A stretch of 64,000 bases of DNA from Idiomarina xiamenensis 10-D-4 (GTDB lineage: Bacteria; Pseudomonadota; Gammaproteobacteria; Enterobacterales; Alteromonadaceae). The notes beneath the pieces were generated by a model. The model worked only from the letters and a program-made list of their open reading frames with translations. It was not told the origin of the DNA and made no database searches. The stretch covers positions 28,587 through 92,586 of the forward strand of contig NZ_AMRG01000014.1 in the NCBI RefSeq assembly GCF_000299895.1, in the 5' to 3' direction. This document shows positions 29,325 through 39,561 of this stretch, one piece after another. Position numbers and translations under genes: made by a program. The stretch's first letter is position 1. The number at the start of each line of letters is the position of its first letter.

Positions 29325-30965
29325 TTACACTTTAAAACGGCCGACATTGCCGCTAAGTCGCTCGCCGCTTTGGCCGATGTTGCCGGTGGCATCGCTGACC
29401 CGACTGGCGTTTTCTAGGCTGTGGTGACTGAGTTCATGCAGCTCAGAAATATTGCGATTGACGTCATCCACCACCTGACTTTGCTCTTCGGTCGCGGTGG
29501 CGATTTGGGTGATCATGTTATTTGCCATGTCGACCGAGCGATTGAGTTCACGGATGGTGGTTTGCAGTTGGTCGGTCATGCTGACCACTTGTGACGCTTG
29601 CTGATGGCCGCTATCGATAGCGCTAACCGCTTCATTCACGCCTTTTTCCAAGCCAGCAAGCATGCGGTCGATATCGTCGGTTGATTGCTGAGTGCGGCTT
29701 GCCAAGGTACGCACCTCGTCGGCGACCACCGCAAAACCGCGACCTTGTTCACCCGCTCGTGCGGCCTCGATGGCCGCATTCAAGGCCAATAAGTTGGTTT
29801 GGTCGGCAATATCGCGGATCACACCTAACACCGACATGATGCGTTTGGATTCGTTTGCCAGTTCGGTGATCACGCTATTAGCATGGTTGATCGCACCAGA
29901 CAGTTGTTCGATGTCGTTGACCGAACGATTGACCACTTGCTGCGATTGTTCGCAGGCGTCGGCCGCTGTTTGCGTTTCGCCCAACGCGGTTTGAGAGCTT
30001 TGCGCCACTTCATGCACGGCATGGTTTAACTCGTTAATGGCGGTGGCGATTTGCTCTAAGTTATGGTTTTGCTGACGGCTATTGCGCTCGGCATCGTCGC
30101 TGGCTTGACGCAGCACATCGACGCCCTCGGCAAGGGTGACGGCATCTTTGCCAACCATGCCGATAAGGCTTTGCAGATTGCTCATCAATTGATTAAAGGC
30201 TTTCGCCAGTTGCGTCAGCTCGTCTTTACCCGATTCGTCCAGTCGATGACGTAAATCGCCCTCGCCCTCGCTGATGGAGCGGATCATGTCGGTAAGCGCG
30301 TTGAGCCGCTTGGTCACCAACTTAGGACCAAAAACAATGCTCAAGGTACTGGCCAAAATCACCAAGATAATCACCGATACCAGCAACACCGCTTCGCGTT
30401 GGCTGGCCGCGGCGCCCTCGTCAGTAATGTTGTCGGCTTGCGCTTTTAGTGCCAAACCGACCTTGTCGTAATGGCTACGTAATCGCTCAAAGCTCTGTTG
30501 CACTTGATTTTCGCTATTATTGACAGCGGCGCTAACGTTGCCTGCGGCGGCTTGTTGCAACACCTCGCGGGCTTGGCTTAACCAGCGTTGATAATCCTGC
30601 TCGAACTGCTTAATACCCGCAAAAATTGCTGGATAATTGCTGACCATAGCTTTTACTTGGTTCAAACGATCATAGGCTTGTTGCGCATTTTCTTCGAAGT
30701 CTTGCCGATATTTGTCGGTGCCGGCTAACCCCAGTTCGCTGGCTAGCAAAAAGCTCTGATTTGCCGCCAGCGCTTGATACAAGTCGCGGTCGGCGTTAAG
30801 CGCTAATTCTAATGCATCGATGAAAGTGGTTGAGAGTTCTTTAGTGCTTTGGTTTAGTCGTTGGCTGTTGCTATAAGTTGCGGCGCTGACTACCAGCACC
30901 AACACTGCAATCGCCACGATAGGAATCGCGAATTTACTGCGAATAGATAGATTGCTCAAATTCAT
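29325..30965 (-). CDS. Methyl-accepting chemotaxis protein
   Basis: A 546-residue chemoreceptor. An N-terminal transmembrane helix ([19 protein letters not shown]) precedes a helical periplasmic ligand domain of about 160 residues and a second helix near residue 200. A HAMP domain and the cytoplasmic signalling domain follow, with the hairpin tip [20 protein letters not shown], the CheA/CheW contact. The ATG at 30965 is used because GAGGTG lies just upstream; a GTG two codons earlier is less likely. The ligand is unknown. It is divergent from glnA. Confidence 0.93.
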   Translation of the reverse strand: MNLSNLSIRSKFAIPIVAIAVLVLVVSAATYSNSQRLNQSTKELSTTFIDALELALNADRDLYQALAANQSFLLASELGLAGTDKYRQDFEENAQQAYDRLNQVKAMVSNYPAIFAGIKQFEQDYQRWLSQAREVLQQAAAGNVSAAVNNSENQVQQSFERLRSHYDKVGLALKAQADNITDEGAAASQREAVLLVSVIILVILASTLSIVFGPKLVTKRLNALTDMIRSISEGEGDLRHRLDESGKDELTQLAKAFNQLMSNLQSLIGMVGKDAVTLAEGVDVLRQASDDAERNSRQQNHNLEQIATAINELNHAVHEVAQSSQTALGETQTAADACEQSQQVVNRSVNDIEQLSGAINHANSVITELANESKRIMSVLGVIRDIADQTNLLALNAAIEAARAGEQGRGFAVVADEVRTLASRTQQSTDDIDRMLAGLEKGVNEAVSAIDSGHQQASQVVSMTDQLQTTIRELNRSVDMANNMITQIATATEEQSQVVDDVNRNISELHELSHHSLENASRVSDATGNIGQSGERLSGNVGRFKV

Positions 30966-31161
30966 AACCACCTCGGTTGCTTAAACGACCACTTTTATTA
31001 CTATCGACAATAACGCTACGTGATTCAGTAAAAAATGCCCGATTATGCCAATTGACGTACTGATAGTGATCAACTCGTGCGTGGTTTGCGTTGGTAATAG
31101 TAAGATAACGCCACATACATCATGCAAGTGGCCTATACTGGTTCAATCATGAGCAACCCAT

Positions 31162-31178
31162 TGCACTACTTTGGTGCT
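31162..31178. promoter_or_regulatory. NtrC binding site 1 upstream of glnA
   Basis: TGCACTACTTTGGTGCT matches the NtrC consensus TGCAC-N7-GTGCA except for its last base. It lies about 150 bp upstream of the sigma-54 promoter, the expected enhancer position. A TATAAT (31180-31185) directly downstream could be the -10 of a sigma-70 promoter subject to NtrC repression. Confidence 0.8.
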
Positions 31179-31202
31179 TTATAATGTATGCAGCCATGCA
31201 GT

Positions 31203-31219
31203 TGCACTATAGTGGTGCA
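31203..31219. promoter_or_regulatory. NtrC binding site 2 upstream of glnA
   Basis: TGCACTATAGTGGTGCA is an essentially perfect NtrC palindrome, 41 bp after site 1. This is about four helical turns, so both sites face the same side of the DNA. This favours cooperative oligomerisation of NtrC at the glnA enhancer. Confidence 0.88.
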
Positions 31220-31313
31220 TTTTTGGCGTTGATCATCAGTGGCACCACCAGTTGCCTTAAGCGATAACCGCTGTGTTTTTATAAGATCATGAATTTTAAA
31301 TTAATAATTGTTC

Positions 31314-31329
31314 TGGCATATGCTTTGCA
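31314..31329 (+). promoter_or_regulatory. Sigma-54 promoter of glnA
   Basis: TGGCATATGCTTTGCA fits the -24/-12 consensus TGGCAC-N5-TTGCA with a single change. It lies about 57 bp before the glnA ATG and 95 bp after the second NtrC site, the classical glnAp2 layout. Confidence 0.9.
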
Positions 31330-31385
31330 ATGCCAGTCGTTAATCGAGCTTTTTCGTTCACGACAGTTTGATCGCGGAGGATCAC

Positions 31386-32795
31386 ATGTCAGCTAACAAG
31401 ATTTTGGACACCATCAAAGAACACGACGTTAAGTTTGTCGACTTACGCTTTACCGATACCAAAGGTAAAGAGCAGCACGTGACTATTCCGGTCGGTGCGG
31501 TTGACGAAGATTTCTTTGAAGGCGGTAAGTTATTTGACGGTTCATCGATTGCCGGTTGGAAAGGCATTAATGAATCAGACATGGTGTTGATGCCAGATGA
31601 AAGCACTATCGTACTGGACCCGTTCACCGACGAAATGACCTTGATCATTCGCTGCGACGTGTTAGAGCCTGACACCATGCAGGGTTACGACCGCGATCCA
31701 CGTTCTATCGCTAAGCGTGCGGAAGAGTTCTTACAGTCGTCAGGTATCGGTGATACTGCATTGTTCGGTCCTGAGCCTGAGTTTTTCTTGTTTAACGACG
31801 TACGTTTTCATACCGATATGGCTGGCTCGTTTTATAAAATCGACGCCGAAGAAGCCAAATGGAACTCAGGTCGTGACTATGCTGAAGGCAACTTGGCCCA
31901 CCGTCCAGGCGTGAAAGGCGGTTACTTCCCAGTACCACCGGTTGATTCTGCACACGATATCCGTAGCACCATGAGCTTGGTGATGGAAGACATGGGCTTG
32001 GTAGTCGAAGCGCACCACCACGAGGTCGCAACAGCTGGTCAGAACGAAATCGCCACACGCTTTAACACCATGGTCACGAAAGCCGATGAAATTCAGGTCT
32101 ATAAATATGTGGTGCACAATGTCGCACACTCATATGGTATGACCGCGACCTTCATGCCAAAACCACTGGTCGGTGATAATGGCTCGGGTATGCATTGCCA
32201 TATGTCAATTTCTAAAGACGGCAAAAACCTGTTTGCTGGCGACCAGTACGCCGGTTTAAGCGAAACCGCGCTGTACTACATCGGTGGTATCATCAAGCAC
32301 GCGCGTGCTATCAATGCCTTCACTAACCCATCGACCAACTCGTACAAGCGTTTAGTACCGGGTTTTGAAGCGCCAGTGATGCTGGCTTACTCGGCACGTA
32401 ACCGTTCCGCGTCCATCCGTATTCCGATGGTATCAAGCGCTAAAGCTCGCCGTATCGAAGTACGCTTCCCTGACCCTAGTGCCAACCCGTACTTGTGCTT
32501 TACCGCACTGCTGATGGCTGGTCTTGATGGTATTCGCAACAAGATCCATCCTGGCGACGCCATGGACAAAGACCTGTACAACTTGCCACCAGAAGAAGCG
32601 AAAGACATTCCAACCGTTTGTCACTCGCTAGAAATGGCTCTGGAAGCGTTAGACAACGACCGCGACTTCCTTAAGCAAGGCGGTGTCATGTCTGATGAAA
32701 TGATTGATGCTTATATTGCCTTGAAATATAACGAAGTAGAAACCTTGAAGAAGACCACTCACCCGGTCGAATTCGATATGTACTACAGCGTGTAA
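31386..32795 (+). CDS. glnA: Glutamine synthetase type I
   Basis: The 469-residue dodecameric enzyme that makes glutamine from glutamate, ammonia and ATP, equal in length to E. coli GlnA. It shows FDGSSIAGW, the [13 protein letters not shown]/metal segment, NRSASIRIP, and the adenylylation tyrosine in [13 protein letters not shown], so GlnE control is expected. The ATG at 31386 has a GGAGG Shine-Dalgarno; an upstream frame from 31368 is less supported. Expression is governed by the NtrC sites and sigma-54 promoter upstream. Confidence 0.99.
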   Translation: MSANKILDTIKEHDVKFVDLRFTDTKGKEQHVTIPVGAVDEDFFEGGKLFDGSSIAGWKGINESDMVLMPDESTIVLDPFTDEMTLIIRCDVLEPDTMQGYDRDPRSIAKRAEEFLQSSGIGDTALFGPEPEFFLFNDVRFHTDMAGSFYKIDAEEAKWNSGRDYAEGNLAHRPGVKGGYFPVPPVDSAHDIRSTMSLVMEDMGLVVEAHHHEVATAGQNEIATRFNTMVTKADEIQVYKYVVHNVAHSYGMTATFMPKPLVGDNGSGMHCHMSISKDGKNLFAGDQYAGLSETALYYIGGIIKHARAINAFTNPSTNSYKRLVPGFEAPVMLAYSARNRSASIRIPMVSSAKARRIEVRFPDPSANPYLCFTALLMAGLDGIRNKIHPGDAMDKDLYNLPPEEAKDIPTVCHSLEMALEALDNDRDFLKQGGVMSDEMIDAYIALKYNEVETLKKTTHPVEFDMYYSV

Positions 32796-32843
32796 GCGTA
32801 ATTTTGAGCCGCGCTAGGAGCACCTAAGCGACGCTTTAATTAG

Positions 32844-32876
32844 GCCCTCTGCGGTGTTCCCGCCGGGGGCTTTTTT
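32844..32876 (+). terminator. Terminator after glnA
   Basis: A GC-rich stem (GCCCTCTGCGG pairing with CCGCCGGGGGC, one mismatch) followed by six Ts. As in E. coli, it would separate abundant glnA mRNA from the ntrB-ntrC message. Confidence 0.8.
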
Positions 32877-32913
32877 ATGTCATTTGACCTGCGGTAGCTG
32901 GTTATTTAAATTA

Positions 32914-32936
32914 CTATGCACCATAATGGTGCATAG
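32914..32936. promoter_or_regulatory. Perfect NtrC palindrome upstream of ntrB
   Basis: A 23 bp perfect palindrome centred on the NtrC consensus (TGCACCATAATGGTGCA with three further matched pairs on each side). It lies about 25 bp before the ntrB start, a position suited to repression of ntrBC by NtrC rather than activation. Confidence 0.88.
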
Positions 32937-32960
32937 TGATTATAGTCCGTGAGGTGAGTT

Positions 32961-34040
32961 TTGCCTTATCAACGTCTGCTCAATCAATTGCAAACCGCGG
33001 TGGTGATTTTGGACCCCGCCTTGCATATCGAGTACATCAACGCGGCGGCCGAGACGCTGCTGGATAACAGCGCTAGCCGTTTATATCAGGTGCCGTTTTT
33101 AAGTTTATTTCGGTTCACCAGCATGAACCCGCAGTGGTTGTCGTTGTGCTTACATGAGCAACAGTCGGTTTCGGACAGTGAGGTGGTGTTAGAACTACAG
33201 AATCAACACAAAATCACCGTTGAATTGGCGGCGCAACCGCTGCACAGCGAGCCTTGGCGGCATCACATTTTGTTGGAATTACGGCAAGTCGACCAGATCC
33301 GTCGTATTAGTCAGGAAACCGCGCAACAACATCAGCTGCATGCGGTACAAGCCTTGGTACGCGGCTTGGCGCACGAAATCAAAAATCCGTTGGGCGGTTT
33401 GCGCGGGGCGGCACAACTATTGGCTCGTGAATTACCGACACCCGCTTTGACCGAATATACCGATTTGATCATGGCTCAGGCTGACCGTTTACGACACTTG
33501 GTTGACCGCCTATTAGGGCCAAACCGCATCATCGAGCGCGAGTTGACCAATATTCATGCGGTGCTTGAACAAGTATACCAAATGGTACGCCTAGAAGCGC
33601 CGGCAACGGTGCGGCTGGTACGCGATTACGACCCTAGTATTCCCGAATTGCTGATGCAGGCCGACGCGATTCAGCAAGCGTTGCTAAACATCGCTCGCAA
33701 CGCGATTCAAGCCATTGCGGCTGATGGTGAGGTGCGTTTTCGTACTCGTGTGCTGCATCAAGAGACCATCTATGGCAAGCGTATTCGGCAATGTCTGCTG
33801 GTCAGTATCATCGATAACGGACCGGGTATCGACGCGACCATTCGTGACACCTTATTTTATCCGATGGTAACCAGCCGCGCCGAGGGCACCGGTCTAGGTT
33901 TATCCATCGCGCAAACCATGGTGCAGCAGCACGGCGGTAAAATTGAGTTAAGCAGCGAGCCAGGCCATACCGAATTTGCCATTTATCTACCCTATGCCGA
34001 CGCAACAGCGGGTAAGGTTAAGTCAGCGGAGCCAAACTAA
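32961..34040 (+). CDS. glnL: Nitrogen regulation sensor kinase/phosphatase NtrB
   Basis: A 359-residue soluble histidine kinase that phosphorylates or dephosphorylates NtrC under control of PII. It has an N-terminal PAS domain (AVVILDPALHIEYINAAAETLL), the phospho-acceptor His in LAHEIKNPLGGLRGAAQLL, an N box (IARNAIQAI) and the GTGLGLSIA G box. The start is TTG at 32961 with GAGGTGA just upstream; no better start is visible. The stop overlaps the ntrC start (TAATG). The NtrC palindrome lies immediately upstream. Confidence 0.95.
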   Translation: MPYQRLLNQLQTAVVILDPALHIEYINAAAETLLDNSASRLYQVPFLSLFRFTSMNPQWLSLCLHEQQSVSDSEVVLELQNQHKITVELAAQPLHSEPWRHHILLELRQVDQIRRISQETAQQHQLHAVQALVRGLAHEIKNPLGGLRGAAQLLARELPTPALTEYTDLIMAQADRLRHLVDRLLGPNRIIERELTNIHAVLEQVYQMVRLEAPATVRLVRDYDPSIPELLMQADAIQQALLNIARNAIQAIAADGEVRFRTRVLHQETIYGKRIRQCLLVSIIDNGPGIDATIRDTLFYPMVTSRAEGTGLGLSIAQTMVQQHGGKIELSSEPGHTEFAIYLPYADATAGKVKSAEPN

Positions 34041-35506
34041 TGCTTAAAACTATCTGGATACTGGACGACGACGACTCCATGCGTTGGGTCATGCAACGCG
34101 CTTTCGCCAGCGTCGGTTATCAAGCGCAGGCATTTGATGGCGCGGAGTCGATGTTGGCTGCCTTGCAGCAGCAAGCCGCACCGGGGGCTTTGTTTTGCGA
34201 TGTGCGTATGCCGGGTATGGACGGCATGCAGGTGTTAGCGCGTTTACGTGAGCAGCAGCCAGACTTACCGGTGGTGATCATGACGGCGCACTCCGATCTG
34301 GAAAGCGCCGTTAACGCTTATCAGGGCGGCGCATTTGAATATTTGCCCAAGCCGTTTGATTTGGATGATGCGGTCAAGGTGGCCGAGCGCGCCATTCAGC
34401 ATCATGAGTCACAGCGGGCACGGGAACATGACCAGACTTCGCAAAAAAAACAAAACCCCAGTGATCAAAGTGTTTCGCTGGGCGGTATTATTGGCGAAGC
34501 GCCCGCCATGCAAGATGTTTTTCGTGCTATTGGACGCTTATCACGCTCCAGTGTCAGTGTTTTACTGACAGGCGCGTCGGGTACCGGTAAAGAATTGGTT
34601 GCTAGCGCTTTGCACCGCCATAGTCCGCGTGCAGACAAACCATTCATTGCCCTAAATATGGCGGCGATTCCGGCCGATCTGATCGAATCGGAGTTATTTG
34701 GCCACGAAAAAGGCGCCTTTACCGGTGCCGATAAACGCCGCGCCGGACGCTTTGAACAAGCCAACGGCGGCACGCTATTTTTAGACGAAATCGGCGATAT
34801 GCCGTTAGCCGTACAAACGCGCTTATTACGCGTATTGGCTGAGGGGCAGTTTTATCCGGTTGGCGGGCACCAACCGATAACCGTTGATGTGCGCGTTATT
34901 GCTGCCACGCATCAGGCGTTAGAACGGTTGACCGAGCAGGGCGTGTTTCGCGAGGATCTTTATCATCGCTTAAACGTCATTCGGTTGCGCTTGCCGCCAT
35001 TGGCCGAGCGCCGCAGCGATATTCCAGCGCTCGCCAATTTCTTTTTGCAGCAAGCCGCCGACGAATTACAGGTGCCGGTCAAGCGTTTGAGTCAAGCCGC
35101 CATACGGCAGCTGCAGCAAGCTCCTTGGCCGGGTAACGTGCGACAGTTACAAAACAGTTGTCGTTGGTTGACGGTGATGGCGGCGGGTGAGTTTATCGAG
35201 GCGAGTGATTTGCCGGGTGATTTATTTACCTGCCCGATGCCGAGTCCTAATGCCGATGAAGACAGTAGCGATGTCGGACAGTGGCGGCTGCTATTGAGTC
35301 AATGGTTGCAACAAGCCTCGCAGCGCGCTTTGTCAGAACCAGCGCCGCAGGGTATTTTAAAAGAACTGCTACCTGAAATTGAACAAATGGCGATCAACAT
35401 CGCTCTACAGACAACTCAGGGGCATAAACAGGAGGCAGCCAAACTGTTAGGATGGGGACGCAATACGCTCACGCGTAAGCTGCATGAGTACAACATTTCT
35501 GAGTAA
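34040..35506 (+). CDS. glnG: Nitrogen regulation response regulator NtrC
   Basis: A 488-residue sigma-54 activator. The receiver domain has phospho-acceptor Asp54 (CDVRMPGMDGM). The AAA+ domain has Walker A GASGTGKEL, the sigma-54 contact loop GAFTGAD and Walker B GGTLFLDEIGD. A C-terminal Fis-type helix-turn-helix (KQEAAKLLGWGRNTLTRKL) binds the TGCAC-N7-GTGCA sites. Three such sites are visible near glnA and ntrB. It is translationally coupled to ntrB. Confidence 0.97.
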   Translation: MLKTIWILDDDDSMRWVMQRAFASVGYQAQAFDGAESMLAALQQQAAPGALFCDVRMPGMDGMQVLARLREQQPDLPVVIMTAHSDLESAVNAYQGGAFEYLPKPFDLDDAVKVAERAIQHHESQRAREHDQTSQKKQNPSDQSVSLGGIIGEAPAMQDVFRAIGRLSRSSVSVLLTGASGTGKELVASALHRHSPRADKPFIALNMAAIPADLIESELFGHEKGAFTGADKRRAGRFEQANGGTLFLDEIGDMPLAVQTRLLRVLAEGQFYPVGGHQPITVDVRVIAATHQALERLTEQGVFREDLYHRLNVIRLRLPPLAERRSDIPALANFFLQQAADELQVPVKRLSQAAIRQLQQAPWPGNVRQLQNSCRWLTVMAAGEFIEASDLPGDLFTCPMPSPNADEDSSDVGQWRLLLSQWLQQASQRALSEPAPQGILKELLPEIEQMAINIALQTTQGHKQEAAKLLGWGRNTLTRKLHEYNISE

Positions 35507-35577
35507 ATCTTCTGTAAATGTTGCACACTGTAAGCAGCGTTTCTTTACATTAACAGCACGGAAGCGAGGGAAATCGT

Positions 35578-36255
35578 ATGAGCAAAATACTGTTAATTGA
35601 TGATGATGTAGAATTAGCGGGCATGCTGAAAGAGATTCTAACCCGCGAAGGAATGACGCTTACCGCCGTTGAAGATGGCGAGGCCGGGTTAGATGAAGCG
35701 TTGCGTGGCGATTATGAACTGATTTTGTTGGATGTGATGCTGCCTGGCATCGACGGCCTGCAATTGTTGCAGCGCTTACGCCAACAACATCGTAGCACTG
35801 CGGTACTGATGTTGACCGCGCGCGGTGACGACGAAGATCGCGTGACCGGTCTTGAGCTGGGGGCTGATGACTACCTAGCCAAACCATTTTATCCAAAAGA
35901 GTTGGTGGCGCGCGTGAAAGCGCTGTTACGACGTTCGCCAAATACGTCAGTCACGCCAGAAAAGTTGGCATACAGCGGTTTTGACCTAGACCCAACCACG
36001 GCTGAGGTCAGTTGCGACCAGCAGTCGCTGATTTTAACGCCGACCGAATTCGATATTCTGCGCTGCCTGATGCAGCAGCCTGACCAACTGGTCAGCAAAG
36101 ACCAACTATCGGTCGCTGCGTTAGGTCGCAAGCTGGCACCGTTTGACCGTAGTCTGGACGTGCATATTAGTAATATTCGTAAGAAGTTACCGAGCAACCC
36201 AGAACGCATTCAAACCGTTCGCGGCCGAGGTTACCGATTGGTCGAGATGCCATGA
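35578..36255 (+). CDS. cpxR: CpxR-like OmpR-family response regulator
   Basis: A 225-residue regulator with a receiver domain (acidic IDDD at residues 7-10, phospho-acceptor Asp52, conserved KPF) and an OmpR-type winged helix. The C-terminal stretch LGRKLAPFDRSLDVHISNIRKKLP closely follows CpxR. It overlaps the kinase gene by 4 bp. CpxRA responds to envelope stress. No cpxP-like gene is adjacent, although fieF, which neighbours cpxP in E. coli, is two genes away. Confidence 0.88.
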   Translation: MSKILLIDDDVELAGMLKEILTREGMTLTAVEDGEAGLDEALRGDYELILLDVMLPGIDGLQLLQRLRQQHRSTAVLMLTARGDDEDRVTGLELGADDYLAKPFYPKELVARVKALLRRSPNTSVTPEKLAYSGFDLDPTTAEVSCDQQSLILTPTEFDILRCLMQQPDQLVSKDQLSVAALGRKLAPFDRSLDVHISNIRKKLPSNPERIQTVRGRGYRLVEMP

Positions 36256-37607
36256 AGCTACGCCGTACCCGGTGGTACAACTCACTTTCGCTGCGCTTAT
36301 TGGTATTGTTTTGGGCACTGTTGTTAGTGACCGCCAGTAGCGGCTTTTTACTGGCGATTTGGAACACCGAGCAGGTACGGCCACAGCCGTTGGCGGCGGA
36401 AATCAATCAGATTTTAAAACCGCTGCTAAGCGACAACTCCACCTTTGGTTCGTTGCAAACCGGACGTCTGGTTACCGGCGACTACCGTGTAGTCGCCAAA
36501 CTCGCCAGTCGTGGTAAGCAACGTTTAAACATCGCGCCTGATTTGAGCGAGCGTTATACCCCGCTGGTATTGCGTATGCTTGACGCCAACAGCCCACAAC
36601 AAATGCCGATCTCTGATCGTCTGCTGGTCGGTCCTTATGTGCTAGGTGGCGACCGTTTATTGTTGGCGCGGCCACTGCGCACAGAAGAGCTGATTGATCG
36701 CCGCGAGGCGGAAAGTAAACAGCGCGAAGCGCGCACCACCACGCTGATTATTGGCAGTGGTTTTTTGGCGTTGCTACTTGGCTGGTGGTTGATTCGCCCG
36801 ATCAAGCGCTTGATTCGAGCTACCCGAGAAGTGGCTCAAGGGAGCGCCGAACCCAAGTTAGGGCGGCTACCAAAACGTAGCGATGAAGTCGGCGAGTTAG
36901 CGCGGGCGTTAGTTACCACGGCCGTTGACTTGGCGACCTCGCGTGATGCCCAGCGACGTTTGTTAAGTGATGTCTCGCATGAGCTACGCTCGCCGCTGGC
37001 GCGTATGCAAGTGGCGATGGACTTACTGGAACCCGAGGATGGCGGTAGTAACGTACATTGGCAGCAGCTAACGCGAGATGTGCATCGACTAGGCACCATT
37101 ATTGACCGTATTTTATCGCTGTCGCGGCTAGAAAATGGCTTGGTCAATATGCAAAGCGAAGCGGTCGATAGTGGCGAATTGGTGGCCAAGTTGATCAGCG
37201 ATTTATGTTATGCCGATCCCAGTTGTAGCGACCGCTTAAAGCAAGTCGGTGAACAATGGCCGACGCTGCAGAGCGACCCCGAGCTGGTGCGTTTGATTTT
37301 GGAAAACCTGGTACGTAATGCCCTGCACTATACCGATGGTTTGATCACCCTCAGTTGTGACATCGATGGCGAGCGTTGCCAACTATTGGTACGTGACCGT
37401 GGTCCGGGTGTGCCAGACGATAAAATTGAGCAGCTATTCGAACCCTTCTACCGCGGCGATCCGGCGCGTCATCACCAAGCGGGTGTTGGCTTAGGCTTGG
37501 CGTTAAGCCAACGCGCTGCTGGCGTAATGAAGGGTTCGGTAAGTGCACGCAATCATCCGCAAGGCGGGCTAGAAGTGATCGTTGACCTACCGTTAAAGTG
37601 CGCATAA
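36252..37607 (+). CDS. cpxA: CpxA-like envelope stress sensor kinase
   Basis: A 451-residue inner-membrane histidine kinase. A first transmembrane helix (about residues 14-36), a periplasmic sensor of about 130 residues, a second helix (about 165-185) and HAMP are followed by the dimerisation His in DVSHELRSPLARMQVAMDLL. The ATP-binding domain shows NLVRNALHYT and GVGLGLALSQRA. It starts inside the cpxR stop. Pairing with the CpxR-like regulator and the LRSPLARMQ phrase support CpxA. Confidence 0.88.
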   Translation: MKLRRTRWYNSLSLRLLVLFWALLLVTASSGFLLAIWNTEQVRPQPLAAEINQILKPLLSDNSTFGSLQTGRLVTGDYRVVAKLASRGKQRLNIAPDLSERYTPLVLRMLDANSPQQMPISDRLLVGPYVLGGDRLLLARPLRTEELIDRREAESKQREARTTTLIIGSGFLALLLGWWLIRPIKRLIRATREVAQGSAEPKLGRLPKRSDEVGELARALVTTAVDLATSRDAQRRLLSDVSHELRSPLARMQVAMDLLEPEDGGSNVHWQQLTRDVHRLGTIIDRILSLSRLENGLVNMQSEAVDSGELVAKLISDLCYADPSCSDRLKQVGEQWPTLQSDPELVRLILENLVRNALHYTDGLITLSCDIDGERCQLLVRDRGPGVPDDKIEQLFEPFYRGDPARHHQAGVGLGLALSQRAAGVMKGSVSARNHPQGGLEVIVDLPLKCA

Positions 37608-37620
37608 GCTGTTGCGCGCA

Positions 37621-38607
37621 ATGAAACCTGCAGATACCGATAAACACTGGCTGGCGTTTTACCAGCAACATATTTTGCCGTTTTGGCACACGCATGTGCA
37701 AACCCACGAGTTTCGCGCTGGCGATGGTCTGCGCCTATCCTATAGCGTGTATCGGCCGCAAACCGATTGCCGGGGTTTACTGGTGGTGTCGCCAGGCCGT
37801 ATTGAAGCGGCGCTAAAGTATCAAGAGCTGGTTTGGGATCTGGCACAGCAAGGTTATGCGATTGCCATTCTTGACCATCGCGGACAGGGTTTGTCGCAAC
37901 GTATGGCGCGCAATCCTCACAAAGGCCACGTTAATCGGTTTAGCGACTTTGTCGAAGATTTTGAGCTATTTTGTCAGCAATTAGCCGCTGATTTCAGTGA
38001 CTTGCCTTGGTTCTTACTGGCCCACTCGATGGGTGGTGCGATAGCCGCTTTATACCTAGCGCGTCGTCAGCATCGTTTTGCTAGCGCCTGCTTTACCTCA
38101 CCCATGTTTGGTATTAACAGTGGCATGGCACCACAGTGGTTAGCGCGTGCGCTGGTGAACGCCGGGGCTTGTTTAAACCGTCTTTTTTGGCGCCGTGAGC
38201 CTTGGTACTTTTTCGGTATGCGAGATTATGCCGAGGTCGCCTTTCTGCGTAACGCGCTATGTCAGAGTGAGGCTCGCTACCAAGTTTTTCGTGAGCTTTA
38301 TCAACAGCAGCCTAAAGTACAATTGGGTGGGCCGACCTTTATCTGGTTACAGCAATCGTTAGCGGCCGCCGACCAAGCGCTGCAAGCGGCGCATCGTATT
38401 AGTGTGCCGTTGTTGTTGTTACAGGCTGGCGCCGACAGTGTCGTGACCGCCGCGCCGCAACAAACCTTTGTCGAGCGTTTGCCGCATCCAGCCAGCCGTC
38501 TACAGCGAATTGACGGCGCACGGCATGAGTTGCTGATGGAAACCGATGCCTATCGGCAACCAGCGTTGCAAGCCATGCTAGCGTGGTTCCAGCGGCACCA
38601 CCAATAA
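37621..38607 (+). CDS. pldB: Lysophospholipase L2-like alpha/beta hydrolase
   Basis: A 328-residue hydrolase of the monoglyceride-lipase/PldB group. The oxyanion region HRGQGLSQR, the PHKGHVNRFSDFVEDFE phrase typical of PldB, and the nucleophile elbow AHSMGGAIAAL are present, with late Asp and His (GADSV, GARHELL) completing the triad. The ATG at 37621 is chosen; an in-frame TTG lies 9 nt earlier. Its last 30 bp overlap the converging fieF gene. Confidence 0.87.
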   Translation: MKPADTDKHWLAFYQQHILPFWHTHVQTHEFRAGDGLRLSYSVYRPQTDCRGLLVVSPGRIEAALKYQELVWDLAQQGYAIAILDHRGQGLSQRMARNPHKGHVNRFSDFVEDFELFCQQLAADFSDLPWFLLAHSMGGAIAALYLARRQHRFASACFTSPMFGINSGMAPQWLARALVNAGACLNRLFWRREPWYFFGMRDYAEVAFLRNALCQSEARYQVFRELYQQQPKVQLGGPTFIWLQQSLAAADQALQAAHRISVPLLLLQAGADSVVTAAPQQTFVERLPHPASRLQRIDGARHELLMETDAYRQPALQAMLAWFQRHHQ

Positions 38608-39483
38608 CGGGTCCATGTGTACCAATATATCGGCATCGGGTAGCTGTTGCATGATTGCCGTCTCGACCTGATCGGCGATGGCGTGTGCGCGTAGCAACGA
38701 AATCTCATTATCCAATTCAATGTGCAACTGAATAAAGGTGGTCGGCCCAGAACTGCGGGTACGCAAACCATGAACTCCACGCACGCCCTCGATGGCGGCA
38801 GCGTGGGTCATGATCAGTTGTTGTTGCTCGATCGGTAACTCGCGATCCATCAACGATTGAAATGCGTCTTTGCCGATGTGCGCCGCCCCCCATAATAAAT
38901 AAACGGCGATCAACAAGGCAAATGCGCTATCGGCCCAATGCAGACCCCACTGGCTCAGTAGCAAGGCCACTAATACCGTCAGGTTAAGCATAATATCGGA
39001 TTGGTAGTGCAAAGAATCGGCCTGTACCGCTTGCGAGCGGGTGTGATGAATGGCGCGCTTTTGAATGGTGAGCAGTATTAGCGTTAGTACGATGGCAGCA
39101 ATGGATACGTAAATACCGGCGTCGGTGCGTTGCGGCGGTTGCCCATGTAGCCATTGTTGGATGCTATGAAACACCAGCAACAGCGCCGAGCCGCTAATAA
39201 AAGCCGACTGGGCTAGCGCGGCCAGTGATTCGGCTTTACCGTGACCAAAGCGGTGTTCGTCATCGGCGGGCTGAATGGCATAGCGAATGGCAAAAAAGCT
39301 AAATAGCGAGGCGCCGCCGTCAAGCAACGAGTCGGTCAGCGAGGCCAGCATACTGGCAGAGTCGGTGACCAGCCAGGCATAGAGTTTCAGGGCAATTAAG
39401 GTCAGTGCAGTGACCACTGCAGCGGTACTGGCTAACTTGACCCAAAAGGCATAGTGTTGCTGTTTTGTTTGCTGTGTCTTCAT
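38578..39483 (-). CDS. fieF: Cation diffusion facilitator, FieF type
   Basis: A 301-residue divalent cation/proton antiporter exporting Zn(II) or Fe(II). It has six hydrophobic helices, the site-A aspartates in ASLTDSLLDGGASL, HRFGHGKAESLAAL, the second metal pair in HYQSDIMLN, and a cytoplasmic C-terminal domain with further metal-binding His and Asp. The length is that of E. coli FieF (300). Neighbourhood with cpxRA is conserved. Its C-terminus is encoded by DNA also used by the end of pldB. Confidence 0.93.
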   Translation of the reverse strand: MKTQQTKQQHYAFWVKLASTAAVVTALTLIALKLYAWLVTDSASMLASLTDSLLDGGASLFSFFAIRYAIQPADDEHRFGHGKAESLAALAQSAFISGSALLLVFHSIQQWLHGQPPQRTDAGIYVSIAAIVLTLILLTIQKRAIHHTRSQAVQADSLHYQSDIMLNLTVLVALLLSQWGLHWADSAFALLIAVYLLWGAAHIGKDAFQSLMDRELPIEQQQLIMTHAAAIEGVRGVHGLRTRSSGPTTFIQLHIELDNEISLLRAHAIADQVETAIMQQLPDADILVHMDPLLVVPLEPR

Positions 39484-39561
39484 GGCTTCTCTGTTATGCT
39501 TAAGGCGCCTATGGATGAGCCGCTGACTGACTATCCGCCTGATTAATTATCCGAGTAACTG

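Noticed and set aside
29325..30965. Frames on the plus strand within the chemoreceptor gene (60-100 residues)
   Set aside because: They are shadows of the strongly biased heptad-repeat coding sequence on the opposite strand.
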